From: an uncultured Pseudomonadota bacterium
Lineage (GTDB): Bacteria > Myxococcota_A > UBA796 > JAFGLY01
Assembly: GCA_937912125.1 (NCBI GenBank)
Contig: CALDOK010000329.1
Span: 1-37,708 of the forward strand
Length of the DNA stretch: 37,708 bases
Reading direction: 5' to 3'
A program made the translations under genes and the position numbers. Positions 1 to 8,729 of this stretch are shown in pieces. Every line of letters starts with the position of its first letter. Position 1 is the stretch's first letter. The notes beneath the pieces are model-generated. The model worked only from the letters and a program-made list of their open reading frames with translations, searched no databases and was not told the origin of the DNA.

Positions 1-51
1 CATTCCCGATAGATGTCTTATTTTTGTCAGGCTGTCTTCTGTGACGGGGGA

Positions 52-693
<642 letters not shown>

Positions 694-734
694 GGGAGCT
701 CTCTCTGGCCGCTGGAGAACCGACAATAATCCAA

Positions 735-2435
735 TCAGTACACGCTCGCCGCTACGGCCAGGTTCTGGTGGGAGGACGCCTCGTGTGCGGCCTCGCCGGC
801 CCGCCCCGCCCTCGCGCCCAGCTCCTCATTCGCCCGGTAGTGGGTCACGATGGTCGCGGGCTGCATGGCGTCGCCCAGCAGCTTCAGCCTCAGCTTCCAG
901 CGGGCAGCCAGGCCCAGCACGGCCACGCGCTTGGCGCGCTCGGCCAGGGTGGTGGTCAGGGTGGCGCGGATGCGGCGGTCCAGCTCGAGGGCGGCCTGGC
1001 GCTCGGCGTCGTTCACAGCGTGGCGGGCCACGGCGGGCAGCATGCAGCCCCAGACCCGCACGCGCTTCTCGAGGCTGCGCATGCGGGCGTCGAGGCAGGC
1101 ATCGCGCTTCATGCCCAGCAGGCGCAGGTAGCCCCGGAGGCTGGTCTGCACGACCCGGAGCATGGAGCTGCCGTTGTGTTCGTAGTCCTGGCGGAAGGCG
1201 TGCTTCATCCAGCGATCCGGAGCGTCGCCGGCGAAGTGGGGGTGCTTGTAGCTCAGCTCCTTCTGGCCGTGCCAGTCCTCCCACGCCAGGTCCTCGCGCA
1301 GCAAGCCCCGCTCCTTGTGGGACTGGTACAGTCCGGTGGTGGGCAGGGGGGTGAGCAGCATGAACTGCACGAAGTCGCTCTCGAGCTCGCACATGAAGTC
1401 GATGTCGGCCTGTATGTTGTCCTGGGTGTGGTGCTCCTGGCACAGGATGCCGCTGGCGAGCACCACGATGCCGCGATCCCTGAGCTGCTCGATCAGGGCC
1501 TTGGGGTCGATGCCGATGTTCTTCTCGAAGTTCCCGGTGGTCGAAGCCGACTCCACCCCGATCCACACGAACTCCACGCCCAGGCGCTGCAGGTTGTCCA
1601 CACCGAAGGCGGTGATGGTCTCTGCGGAGGAGAAGATGGAGAAGCTGAAGTAGCGCTGGTCTCGCTCCATCAGGTGCATCAGCTCGAGGGCCCGCTCCCG
1701 CTCCTTGAGGAAGTTCTCGTCCATGACGAAGAAGTCCTTGGTGCCCCGTTTGTCGGCGATGCGGCAGGCGGTGTCGTACAGCTGCTGGCCGGAGCTGAGG
1801 TAGGCGGTGTAGCTCTTGCCGAAGAAGTGGGACGTGGAGCAGAAGGCGCAGCCGTTCACACAGCCCACCCCGGGGACCAATAGGCTGGCGGCTGTGTTGG
1901 GCAGGGGCACGCCCATGATGCTGGCGCGCTCGACGCTGGGCAGGGCGGGGTGCACGATGGGGGCGCAGGGGTCTTGGCCCAGATGTTCCCGCAGCCAGCG
2001 GATGCCTTCGCCCTTGACCACGTGATCGCAGTCGATGAGCTGGTCGATCTCATCGATGGCGGCGCCGTGGCCTCCCAGGATGATCTCGGCGTCGGGCTGG
2101 TGTAGACGCACCAGGCGGGCCATCTCCCGGGCCTTGACGAAGTTGGGGGCGATGAAGCTGATGCCCACGATGTCGTAGTCGTTCGACCTCAGCTCCTGCT
2201 CGAAGCGCCCCTTGCTCGGGAAGTCCAGCACGGTGGTGTCGGCGTCGATGTTCTCGGCCAGGAAGTACAGGCCGAAGCTGCGGTGCTGGTGGCGGAAGCT
2301 GGCGATGCCCTGGGCCTTGGTGACCTGGTTGTGGAACAGCTCCATGACGTTCTCGCGGCGACCGTAGTCGTCGTCCACGCCGAAGGGGCCGAACACGCCG
2401 GACAGGAGAACACGCTTGGGGGAAGGGTCGGTCAT
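735..2435 (-). CDS. B12-binding-like radical SAM protein
   Basis: A 566-residue radical SAM enzyme. Residues about 7-155 look like the Rossmann-type cobalamin-binding-like domain that precedes many radical SAM proteins (DYDIVGISFIAPNF at 86-99 and ILGGHGA at 119-125), but I see no DxHxxG cobalt-ligand motif, so B12 may be bound base-off without His or not at all. The [4Fe-4S] cluster motif CxxxCxxC is at Cys192, Cys196 and Cys199, followed by a TIM-barrel-like region with the G-V-E-S-A motif near residue 290. The C-terminal 150 residues are Arg/Ala-rich helices. Start ATG at 2435 has a clear AAGGAGT ribosome site at 2441-2447. The substrate is unknown; such enzymes include methyltransferases and ring-forming enzymes. 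It is divergent from a methyltransferase at 2575 and followed by a lipoprotein gene. Confidence 0.9.
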   Translation of the reverse strand: MTDPSPKRVLLSGVFGPFGVDDDYGRRENVMELFHNQVTKAQGIASFRHQHRSFGLYFLAENIDADTTVLDFPSKGRFEQELRSNDYDIVGISFIAPNFVKAREMARLVRLHQPDAEIILGGHGAAIDEIDQLIDCDHVVKGEGIRWLREHLGQDPCAPIVHPALPSVERASIMGVPLPNTAASLLVPGVGCVNGCAFCSTSHFFGKSYTAYLSSGQQLYDTACRIADKRGTKDFFVMDENFLKERERALELMHLMERDQRYFSFSIFSSAETITAFGVDNLQRLGVEFVWIGVESASTTGNFEKNIGIDPKALIEQLRDRGIVVLASGILCQEHHTQDNIQADIDFMCELESDFVQFMLLTPLPTTGLYQSHKERGLLREDLAWEDWHGQKELSYKHPHFAGDAPDRWMKHAFRQDYEHNGSSMLRVVQTSLRGYLRLLGMKRDACLDARMRSLEKRVRVWGCMLPAVARHAVNDAERQAALELDRRIRATLTTTLAERAKRVAVLGLAARWKLRLKLLGDAMQPATIVTHYRANEELGARAGRAGEAAHEASSHQNLAVAASVY

Positions 2436-2574
2436 GGCTCACTCCTTGGATGCAGTCAGCCTATGGACCAGCCTTCATGGAACTTTCATGGGGCGGCGGC
2501 GGGCTTGTCACAGGAGGTCTGGGAGCCCCGTGCGGCGCCGCTGGCTACGCTCGATCCTCCCGGTGACGAGGCCA
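2436..2574. promoter_or_regulatory. Divergent intergenic region with a TTCATGG direct repeat
   Basis: This 139-base spacer separates the divergent radical SAM and methyltransferase genes and must hold at least one promoter. TTCATGG occurs twice, at 2474-2480 and 2485-2491, an 11-base (one helical turn) spacing that could be an operator half-site pair. I could not identify convincing -35/-10 boxes. Confidence 0.3.
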
Positions 2575-3348
2575 ATGGATCTCTACGACACCATCGGCGT
2601 GAACTACCGCCAGCGACGCCGGCCCGACCCCAGGATCGCGGCCCGCATCGCCGCGGCCCTCGAGGGCTGCGCCACGGTGCTCAACGTGGGCGCTGGTGCG
2701 GGATCCTACGAGCCCCAGGATCGCCGGGTGGTGGCGGTTGAACCCTCGACGGTCATGATCCGCCAGCGGCCAGCCAACGCAGCCCCGGTGGTGCGGGCCT
2801 CCGCCGCCGCGCTGCCCTTCGGCACGGACAGCTTCGACGCCTGCCTGGCGGTGTTGACCATGCACCACTGGCCCGATCCCTGGCGAGGGCTGGCCGAGCT
2901 GCGGCGCGTGGCTCGGCTGCGGGTGGTGGTGCTGACCTGCGATCCGTCCATCGCTCCGTTCTGGCTGTACGACTACTTCCCCGAGCTCCTCACCATCGAC
3001 CGGCACATCCTGCCGCCCTTGTCGGTGTGGAGGCGGCAGGTCCCCGCCCTGCAGGTCGTCGGGGTCCCCATCCCCCACGACTGCAGCGACGGCTTCCTGG
3101 GCGCGTACTGGCGGCGTCCAGAGGCCTACCTCGAGGCCGAGGTGCGCGCGGCGATCTCCACCTTCTCCAAGCTGAGGCGGGTTGAGGCCGGGGTCGAGGC
3201 CTTGCGCCGGGATCTGGCGTCAGGGGCCTGGCGGGCGCGGTATGACCATCGGGTGCAGCAGGACGAGCTGGATCTGGGGTACCGGCTGCTGGTGGTAGGT
3301 CCACCGTTCCCCGGTGGCGGGGGCCCCGGGAACCCCCAGCTTGGTTAG
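2575..3348 (+). CDS. Class I SAM-dependent methyltransferase
   Basis: A 257-residue class I methyltransferase of the Methyltransf_11 type. I take ATG 2575 as the start, giving MDLYDTIGVNYRQRRRPDPR, a typical N-terminus for this family; the frame is open upstream but that part is Arg/Ser-rich and noncoding-like. Motif I is VLNVGAGAGSYEP (about 36-48), the acidic post-II residue is in AVEPS (about 55-59), and the post-motif region LPFGTDSFDACLAVLTMHHW (about 79-98) fits motifs II-III. The C-terminal half resembles proteins in which the cap carries Trp/Tyr-rich helices. Substrate unknown, likely a small molecule. It is followed 42 bases later by the DUF6940-like gene on the same strand, probably one transcript. 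Confidence 0.85.
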   Translation: MDLYDTIGVNYRQRRRPDPRIAARIAAALEGCATVLNVGAGAGSYEPQDRRVVAVEPSTVMIRQRPANAAPVVRASAAALPFGTDSFDACLAVLTMHHWPDPWRGLAELRRVARLRVVVLTCDPSIAPFWLYDYFPELLTIDRHILPPLSVWRRQVPALQVVGVPIPHDCSDGFLGAYWRRPEAYLEAEVRAAISTFSKLRRVEAGVEALRRDLASGAWRARYDHRVQQDELDLGYRLLVVGPPFPGGGGPGNPQLG

Positions 3349-3379
3349 GTGGTGCGCCGCCCACTCCCGGTGGTGGTCG

Positions 3380-3385
3380 AGGAGG
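3380..3385 (+). promoter_or_regulatory. Ribosome binding site AGGAGG that fixes the start at 3391
   Basis: AGGAGG ends five bases before ATG 3391, inside a purine run GGAGGAAGGA. It favours this ATG over an in-frame GTG at 3349 that would add 14 residues directly after the upstream stop codon. Confidence 0.7.
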
Positions 3386-3390
3386 AAGGA

Positions 3391-4023
3391 ATGTGGACCG
3401 TCAGCCGCGAAGAGCTCCCCGGAGGCAAAGGGCAGCGTCTGCTGTTCGCGCGGGACGGCCGCAGCTTGAGCGTCCTGGCGGTCCTGCGCGCCTGGCGTGG
3501 GTCGGATCGTTTCCGCACATTCTTCAACACCCTGCTGGCAGAGACCCCGTACACCGCCATCCGCTGGGAGACCCCGGCCGTCTCGTCCACTACCGCTCGT
3601 CAGCCCTTCGAGTGCGTGCTGCTGGACAGCCCGGGCCTGGACCGTCACCCGGACCCAGGAGCCTTCGCCGAGCACTTCGTCGACGATGGGCCTTCGGTGG
3701 TGAGCTTCGCCAACCTCGGTCGTGACGCCGTGATGATCGTGCCTCGACCGTTGGGCGAGCCCGACCGCTACGGGCACCTCGCGGCCTTCGTGCGCGGGGC
3801 GCCGCCAGAGCAGCGCGATGCCCTGTGGCGCGCAGTGGGTGAGGCCATGCTGGCGCGCATCTCGGTCAAGCCGGTGTGGCTCAGCACCGCCGGCGCCGGG
3901 GTGGCTTGGCTGCACGTGCGCCTGGACGATCGCCCCAAGTACTACGGCCACATGCCCTATCGGCAGGGGGTCGGGCGGGTCACCGAGGTGGTCTACCACC
4001 GCATCCCACGCCCGCGACGCTAA
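3391..4023 (+). CDS. DUF6940-like protein of unknown function
   Basis: A 210-residue soluble protein without signal peptide or membrane segment. The arrangement WTVSREEL...LLFARDGRSLS, followed by FRTFFNTLLAETPYTAIRWE and then a FECVLLDSPGLDRHPDPGAF segment, matches what I remember of the DUF6940 family, small proteins of unknown function found in bacteria and some eukaryotes; this is recall, not a search. The conserved RWETP and LDSPGL motifs are at about 62-66 and 85-90. It lies downstream of a methyltransferase gene, likely in one transcript. Its stop codon TAA (4021-4023) overlaps the stop codon of the convergent membrane-protein gene by four bases (CTAA). Confidence 0.75.
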   Translation: MWTVSREELPGGKGQRLLFARDGRSLSVLAVLRAWRGSDRFRTFFNTLLAETPYTAIRWETPAVSSTTARQPFECVLLDSPGLDRHPDPGAFAEHFVDDGPSVVSFANLGRDAVMIVPRPLGEPDRYGHLAAFVRGAPPEQRDALWRAVGEAMLARISVKPVWLSTAGAGVAWLHVRLDDRPKYYGHMPYRQGVGRVTEVVYHRIPRPRR

Positions 4024-5888
4024 GGAACCTGGCCCCAGCGCAGGGGCTCGCCCGGCTGGTGATCCTCCACCGTGCAGGGGCCCCAGCGCTCGAAGCGGGG
4101 GTCGGCGTCCAGGGTGGCCCACAGGGCGTCGTGGACCGGCTGCATGTGGGCGTCCATGTTGCCGAAGCAGGCGTCGAAGATGAAGCGGCGGCCGGGGCGG
4201 TGGGGCGCCAGGTCCAGCCGCCAGGGGGCCCCGGGGTCACCGCGCAGAGGGCGGGGTTGGAGCTGCGTGCGGCCCAGCAGCGCCGAGGCGGCGAGGCCGG
4301 CGTGGCTGAGGTCCACCACCTGATCCCCCGGCGACACCAGCGCGGCGAGGCCAAGCAGGGCCTGGTAGCCCGCCCTGTTGGAGCGCTGCTCGTCGTGGGG
4401 GACCGCGTAGTGGCTGGCCTGCGCGGCACCGTCCATGGCTCGGGCCAGGGGGAAGCCGCTGCCTGGAGCAGCCATCACCAGGGCCAGCAGGGCCACGGGC
4501 AGGCCCATCATGGGGGCCGCGCGGGCGTGGACCAGGGCCGGGCGCAGCAAGGCGGCGGCGCCGCAGAGGCTGAGGGCTGGGGCCAGGGCCAACGCCTGCA
4601 GTGAGTAGCGGTAGGCAGGGGGCAGCGAGCGCAGCGAGGCCACGCTCAGGGCCAGGGTGGCCAGCACCAGCAGCGCGGCCACGACCCGGGGCGTCCAGCC
4701 GGGCCTGCGGGCAGACCAGGCACCCGCGGCTAGGCCTGCGGGCAGGCAGAGCAGCAGCCACAGGGGCTGGGCCAGGGCCAGGAAGTGGCGCAGGTAGGGC
4801 AGCAGGCGCGACCAGCTCAGACCCAGATCGCCGCCGACGCGGGCGGCGTCCGCCAGGAAGGCGAGGGTCCAGGGTAGGTTGGCGATGGCGCCGGGCTGGC
4901 CGACGATCCAGGTGCCGCCGGTGCGCTCCAGGGTGGCACCGCTGAGGGGGTAGTCGAGCCAGCCCAGGGTGACGCCCCGGTGCTGGGCCATGTGCTGGTG
5001 TACCACCATCACCGCGGTCTCGAGGGACACGGCCCCCCGGAAGTGGCCGTAGATCCACCACATCACGGCCATGGGGGCGAGCACGGCCACCAGCTGGAGC
5101 AGCGTGCTGGGGCGCTCGCGCCAGGCCCGCCAGGCGATGGTGATGGCGATGGCGGCCAGGGCCAGCAGGGTGGTGGTGAAGGCCCGGTAGGAGCAGGCCA
5201 TGTTCAGGGCCAGGCAGAGCCCCGCGGCGCCGTGGGGCAGCCAGCCGCCGCGCAACACGGCCCAGGCGGTGGCCGCCAGGGCGATCACCGCGACGGTGGC
5301 TCCGAACATGTAGTCGCTGGGAGCGCCCACCTGCTGCAGGAAGGCCGGCATGGCCCCCACCAACATCGCGCCGGCGAAGGCCACCCCGGCGGGCGCCAGT
5401 TGGCGGGCCAGGGCGTACAGCGCCAGGGGCAGCAGGCCCGCTGAGACCAGGCTCAGGCCCATGGCGGCGGCGTAGGGAGCCAGCCCGCTGCCCTGGGCCG
5501 CGCGGCCGGAGAGCCAGGCCCACAGGGGATACCTGAAGGGCGGCACGTAGCCCAGCCGAGGTTCGATCCAGTGCACCACGAAGCCCAGGTACTCGTGCAG
5601 GTCGTTGGCGATGGGCAGGCCCTGGGGGTTGGCGGTGGCTCGAACCCGGAACACCAGCAGCATCCCCCAGACCAGCAGCGCGGCCGGCAGCAGCAGCTCG
5701 ACGCCGCAGCGCAGCCTGGGCCGGACTGTGAGCTGCGCAGCGGGGAGCCAGCCGGGGCGCCGGCGCGCCAGGGCCAGGGCCGCCAGGCTGGAGATCACCA
5801 CCGCTCCCACCAGCACTGCCCACGACCCGTCCACGGCTGTGGTCGGGTCGAGCACCGTCAGGGGATCGGTGGGGATGTGCTGGGGCAT
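4020..5888 (-). CDS. Polytopic membrane protein, GT-C glycosyltransferase-like
   Basis: A 622-residue integral membrane protein with about ten or more hydrophobic helices over residues 20-470 and a soluble C-terminal region of about 140 residues. I start it at ATG 5888 (MPQHIPTDPL...), ten bases after the VWA gene stop; an upstream open frame overlapping the VWA gene reads as an Arg/Pro/Ser-rich shadow. An acidic motif in the first large loop (NDLHEYLGF, residues about 83-91) and a Tyr/Pro-rich segment after it resemble the layout of GT-C polyprenyl-phosphate-sugar glycosyltransferases (ArnT/PMT-like), but I cannot name the family. It follows the ECF sigma/VWA pair and is likely in their transcript. 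It ends by overlapping a convergent gene by four bases. Confidence 0.8.
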   Translation of the reverse strand: MPQHIPTDPLTVLDPTTAVDGSWAVLVGAVVISSLAALALARRRPGWLPAAQLTVRPRLRCGVELLLPAALLVWGMLLVFRVRATANPQGLPIANDLHEYLGFVVHWIEPRLGYVPPFRYPLWAWLSGRAAQGSGLAPYAAAMGLSLVSAGLLPLALYALARQLAPAGVAFAGAMLVGAMPAFLQQVGAPSDYMFGATVAVIALAATAWAVLRGGWLPHGAAGLCLALNMACSYRAFTTTLLALAAIAITIAWRAWRERPSTLLQLVAVLAPMAVMWWIYGHFRGAVSLETAVMVVHQHMAQHRGVTLGWLDYPLSGATLERTGGTWIVGQPGAIANLPWTLAFLADAARVGGDLGLSWSRLLPYLRHFLALAQPLWLLLCLPAGLAAGAWSARRPGWTPRVVAALLVLATLALSVASLRSLPPAYRYSLQALALAPALSLCGAAALLRPALVHARAAPMMGLPVALLALVMAAPGSGFPLARAMDGAAQASHYAVPHDEQRSNRAGYQALLGLAALVSPGDQVVDLSHAGLAASALLGRTQLQPRPLRGDPGAPWRLDLAPHRPGRRFIFDACFGNMDAHMQPVHDALWATLDADPRFERWGPCTVEDHQPGEPLRWGQVP

Positions 5889-5898
5889 CAGGGGAAAG

Positions 5899-8106
5899 CT
5901 ACTCCCCCGAAAGCTCCTGCGCCCGGCGGACCAGCGTGCGGAACTCGGCGCGGTAGCCGTGGGGATCCCGGGCGGCGCCCTGAGCCGCCAGCTGAGCCAC
6001 GAGCTCCCAAGTGGCCTGGCCCTGGTAGGGGGAGTCCCGCAGTAGCATCCCGAAGGCGGCCACGGCGGCGGCATGGCGGAGGTCCGTGGACGCGTTGGAC
6101 CAGGGGGCGCCGCCGTCGGTGATGGGGAAGCTCAGCAGCTGGCTGCGCTCGCCGTCGGGCTGCTTGTAGCGCAGCTTGACGGTCATCAGCTCGCCGCTGG
6201 CGGCGGCCGCGGTGGTGCCCATGGGCTTCTGGTACTCGAGGATGGGCGCGCCGGGCACGGCCAGGTCTGCGCCCGCCGGGACCACCTCGAACAGGGCCGT
6301 GACCGTGTGGCCCGCGCCGATCTCGCCGGCGTCCTTGCTGTCGTCGGCGAAGTCCTGGGCGGCCAGCACGCGGTTCTCGTAGCCGATGAGCCGGTAGGCG
6401 TGGACCTGCAGGGGGTTGAACTCCACCTGGATCTTCACGTCCTTGGCGATGGTGGCCATAGTGCCGCCGCGCTCGGTGACCAGCACCTTGCGGGCCTCGT
6501 CGATGCTGTCGATGTAGGCGTAGTTGCCGTTGCCGTGATCAGCGAGCTGCTCCATGGTGCCGTCCTGCAGGTTGCCGGTGCCGAAGCCCAGCACGGTCAG
6601 GAACACGCCGCTCTTGGCCCGGTCCTCGATGAGCTCGAGCAGCTGGCCCTGGTCGCTGACCCCCACGTTGAAGTCGCCGTCGGTGGCCAGGATCACGCGG
6701 TTGATCCCTCCCTCGACGAAGTTGGCGACGGCGGTCTGGTAGGCCAGCTCGATGCCGGCCCCACCCGCGGTGGAACCGCCGGCCTGCAGCTGGCCCAGGG
6801 CGCCCAGGATTGCGGCGGGGTGATCGCCGCTGGTGGCGGGCAGCACCAGGCCGCTCGAGCCGGCGTAGACCACGATGGCCACGCGGTCGCGCTCGTCCAG
6901 CTCATGCACCAGCAGCTGGATGGCTTGCTGGACCAGGGGCAGCTTGTTCTGGGCGGACATGGATCCGCTGACATCCAACAAGAAGACCAGGTTGCTGGGG
7001 GGGAGCTCGCCGGTGTCGATGACGCGGCCCTTGACGCCGACCCGGACCAGGCGGTGCTCGGGGGCCCAGGGGCAGCCGGCGATCTCCACGTGGGTGGCGA
7101 AGGGTGCGTCGCCGCTGGGGGGCGTGTAGCCGTAGTCGAAGTAGTTGATCAGCTCCTCGATGCGCACGGCGCTGGCCGGGGGCAGGGTGTGGTGCTCGAG
7201 GAAGCGGCGCACATTGGCGTAGCTGGCGGTGTCCACGTCGATGGACAGGGTGGACAGGGGAGCGTCGGTGACCAGCTGGAAGGCGTTGTGGCTGATGGGG
7301 TTGTAGCGCTCGCCGTTGGCGTCGGCTTGGCCCTTGGCGTCGCGGCCGCGGCGGGCCGCGATGGCGCGCTCGCCGTCGTCTTCCTGCTGGAGGTTCCATT
7401 CCAGTCCGTCGCTCTGGTTCTGCTTGCGGACCATCATGGAGGCGGCTCGCCGTAGCCTCTCCACCTCGTCGTTCTTGTTGTGGCCATCGGTGGGCGGCGC
7501 TTCGGCGATGTAGCCCAGGGCCCTCAATGCGTCCGCGGCCTCCGGGGTCGTCTGCAGCTCTGCGTTCAGCTCGTGCAGCAGCTCCCGCTTCCCGTGGTCG
7601 GCACCGGCTCGGTCAGGGCTCGCCACCACTCTGGCGGCGGGGTCGTTCGAGCTCGCCACTGGCCCGTAGGCACGCTCGCCCCCGGGGGCGTTCAAGGTGT
7701 AGAGGCTGGGCACCAGCACAGCGGCTACGACCACGGCGGCGATGGCGCCCACGGCGCTGGCTCGCAGAGCCCAGATGCCTCGACGGCGGGGCTGCAGCTC
7801 CACGACCTTGTCGACCGCGGTCGGCGGCGGCAGGGGCACGGGGGTGACCACCGGAGGCAGCGCGGCGGGTTGATCCTGGTCCCGCGCGTCGGCGGCGTCC
7901 AGGATGGCCTGGCGCTGGTCGTCCAGCAGGCTGGGCTCCTCGAGCAGGGCCTCTTCGGCGATGGCGGCCAGCTCCTGCAGCTGCTCCACCAGCTCGCGGG
8001 CGCCTGGGCTGCGCCGCAGCAGGGCCTGGACCTCGGCGGCTTCATCGGGGCTGCACTCACCCAGGGCGTAGGCGGTCAGCATGGTCTCGTCGATGGTGCG
8101 CGTCAT
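5899..8106 (-). CDS. Membrane-anchored VWA protein, YfbK type, with anti-sigma-like N-terminus
   Basis: A 735-residue protein. Residues 1-75 resemble the helical anti-sigma domain of ECF anti-sigma factors (TAYALGECSPDEAAEVQALL) but lack the HxxxCxxC zinc residues. One membrane helix is at about 111-135. Residues about 265-360 match the YfbK N-terminal domain, residues about 372-545 are a von Willebrand A domain with an intact MIDAS (D378-x-S380-x-S382, a Thr in GGSTAGG, and the Asp of ATDGD), and the rest is the DUF3520-like C-terminal domain. The start overlaps the sigma-factor stop by four bases (ATGA), indicating translational coupling. The likely role is sensing an envelope ligand by the VWA domain and holding or releasing the partner sigma factor (inference from architecture and context). 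Confidence 0.92.
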   Translation of the reverse strand: MTRTIDETMLTAYALGECSPDEAAEVQALLRRSPGARELVEQLQELAAIAEEALLEEPSLLDDQRQAILDAADARDQDQPAALPPVVTPVPLPPPTAVDKVVELQPRRRGIWALRASAVGAIAAVVVAAVLVPSLYTLNAPGGERAYGPVASSNDPAARVVASPDRAGADHGKRELLHELNAELQTTPEAADALRALGYIAEAPPTDGHNKNDEVERLRRAASMMVRKQNQSDGLEWNLQQEDDGERAIAARRGRDAKGQADANGERYNPISHNAFQLVTDAPLSTLSIDVDTASYANVRRFLEHHTLPPASAVRIEELINYFDYGYTPPSGDAPFATHVEIAGCPWAPEHRLVRVGVKGRVIDTGELPPSNLVFLLDVSGSMSAQNKLPLVQQAIQLLVHELDERDRVAIVVYAGSSGLVLPATSGDHPAAILGALGQLQAGGSTAGGAGIELAYQTAVANFVEGGINRVILATDGDFNVGVSDQGQLLELIEDRAKSGVFLTVLGFGTGNLQDGTMEQLADHGNGNYAYIDSIDEARKVLVTERGGTMATIAKDVKIQVEFNPLQVHAYRLIGYENRVLAAQDFADDSKDAGEIGAGHTVTALFEVVPAGADLAVPGAPILEYQKPMGTTAAAASGELMTVKLRYKQPDGERSQLLSFPITDGGAPWSNASTDLRHAAAVAAFGMLLRDSPYQGQATWELVAQLAAQGAARDPHGYRAEFRTLVRRAQELSGE

Positions 8107-8645
8107 GACCGCACCTCCTGGGCCTGCACGGTGGGCGCGGCCATCTGGGCGCGCAGGGTGGTCATGGCGGTGGTGATCAGCTTGCTGACCCTGCCCAGGG
8201 AGGTGCCCATCTCGGCGCTGATCTCCCGGTAGCTCTTGTGCTCGCGGAACTTGAGGCGGAAGGCGCGCTGCTGGTCAGGGGGCAGTCCCTCGAGCAGCTG
8301 CAGCACGCGCTGGTGGGCCAGGCGGCGGGCGGCCAGCTCGCTGGGGCTGTCCTGCCCGCTGTCGAGTGTCTGGCTCTCGGCTGGGCTCAGGGCTCCCATG
8401 CGTCCCTCCTTGCGCGCGATGTCGATGGCGCGGTTGCGGCAGACGGTGAAGAGCCAGGCCTCGAGGTGTCCCTCGACCTTGCTGCGGTCGGCCTGACACA
8501 GGCGCAGGAAGGTGTCCTGGACCACGTCGCGGGCACGATCCACGTCTCCCCGCAGCAGGCGGGCGGCGTAGCGGACCAGGGGCGCTTCGTGTTGGTCCAG
8601 CGCGGAGCGAATCCAGGCGCTGTGGGGTTGTCCGGGCTCGCCCAT
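8103..8645 (-). CDS. ECF-type RNA polymerase sigma factor
   Basis: A 180-residue sigma-70 family factor of the extracytoplasmic function group. Region 2 is at about 20-85 (RARDVVQDTFLRLCQ for core binding, AWLFTVCRNRAIDIARK for -10 recognition and melting). A Gly/Ser-rich linker joins it to region 4 at about 110-165 (LEGLPPDQQRAFRLKF, then the helix-turn-helix YREISAEMGTSLGRVSKLI). There is no region 3, as expected for this class. The start ATG 8645 has AGGA about six bases upstream. The stop overlaps the start of the VWA/anti-sigma-like gene (ATGA), the common arrangement of an ECF sigma with its membrane regulator. Confidence 0.95.
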   Translation of the reverse strand: MGEPGQPHSAWIRSALDQHEAPLVRYAARLLRGDVDRARDVVQDTFLRLCQADRSKVEGHLEAWLFTVCRNRAIDIARKEGRMGALSPAESQTLDSGQDSPSELAARRLAHQRVLQLLEGLPPDQQRAFRLKFREHKSYREISAEMGTSLGRVSKLITTAMTTLRAQMAAPTVQAQEVRS

Positions 8646-8670
8646 GTCAGGTCCTCGGGGCTGGCTGATG

Positions 8671-8689
8671 GGGCGGCATGAGGCCGCCT
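8671..8689 (-). terminator. Hairpin between PHP gene stop and sigma gene start
   Basis: GGCGGC (8672-8677) pairs with GCCGCC (8683-8688) around a five-base loop, with a possible closing G-T pair. It lies about 40 bases after the stop at 8730 and about 26 bases before the sigma start, so it could end the upstream transcript or sit in the sigma leader. There is no T tract. Confidence 0.3.
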
Positions 8690-8729
8690 CCGACCCTACA
8701 ACGGGCGGGGGGAGAACCTGTTCACGGTA

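Noticed and set aside
1-51. Possible terminator after the Asp-repeat lipoprotein gene (GTCA...TGAC next to an A/T run)
   Set aside because: The stem is only four to five pairs with a bulge, and the T run is on the wrong strand for that gene.
6073-7455. Long plus-strand open frame opposite the VWA gene
   Set aside because: Gly/Ala/Val/His-rich composition with no motif; it is the antisense shadow of a well-supported gene with an intact MIDAS.
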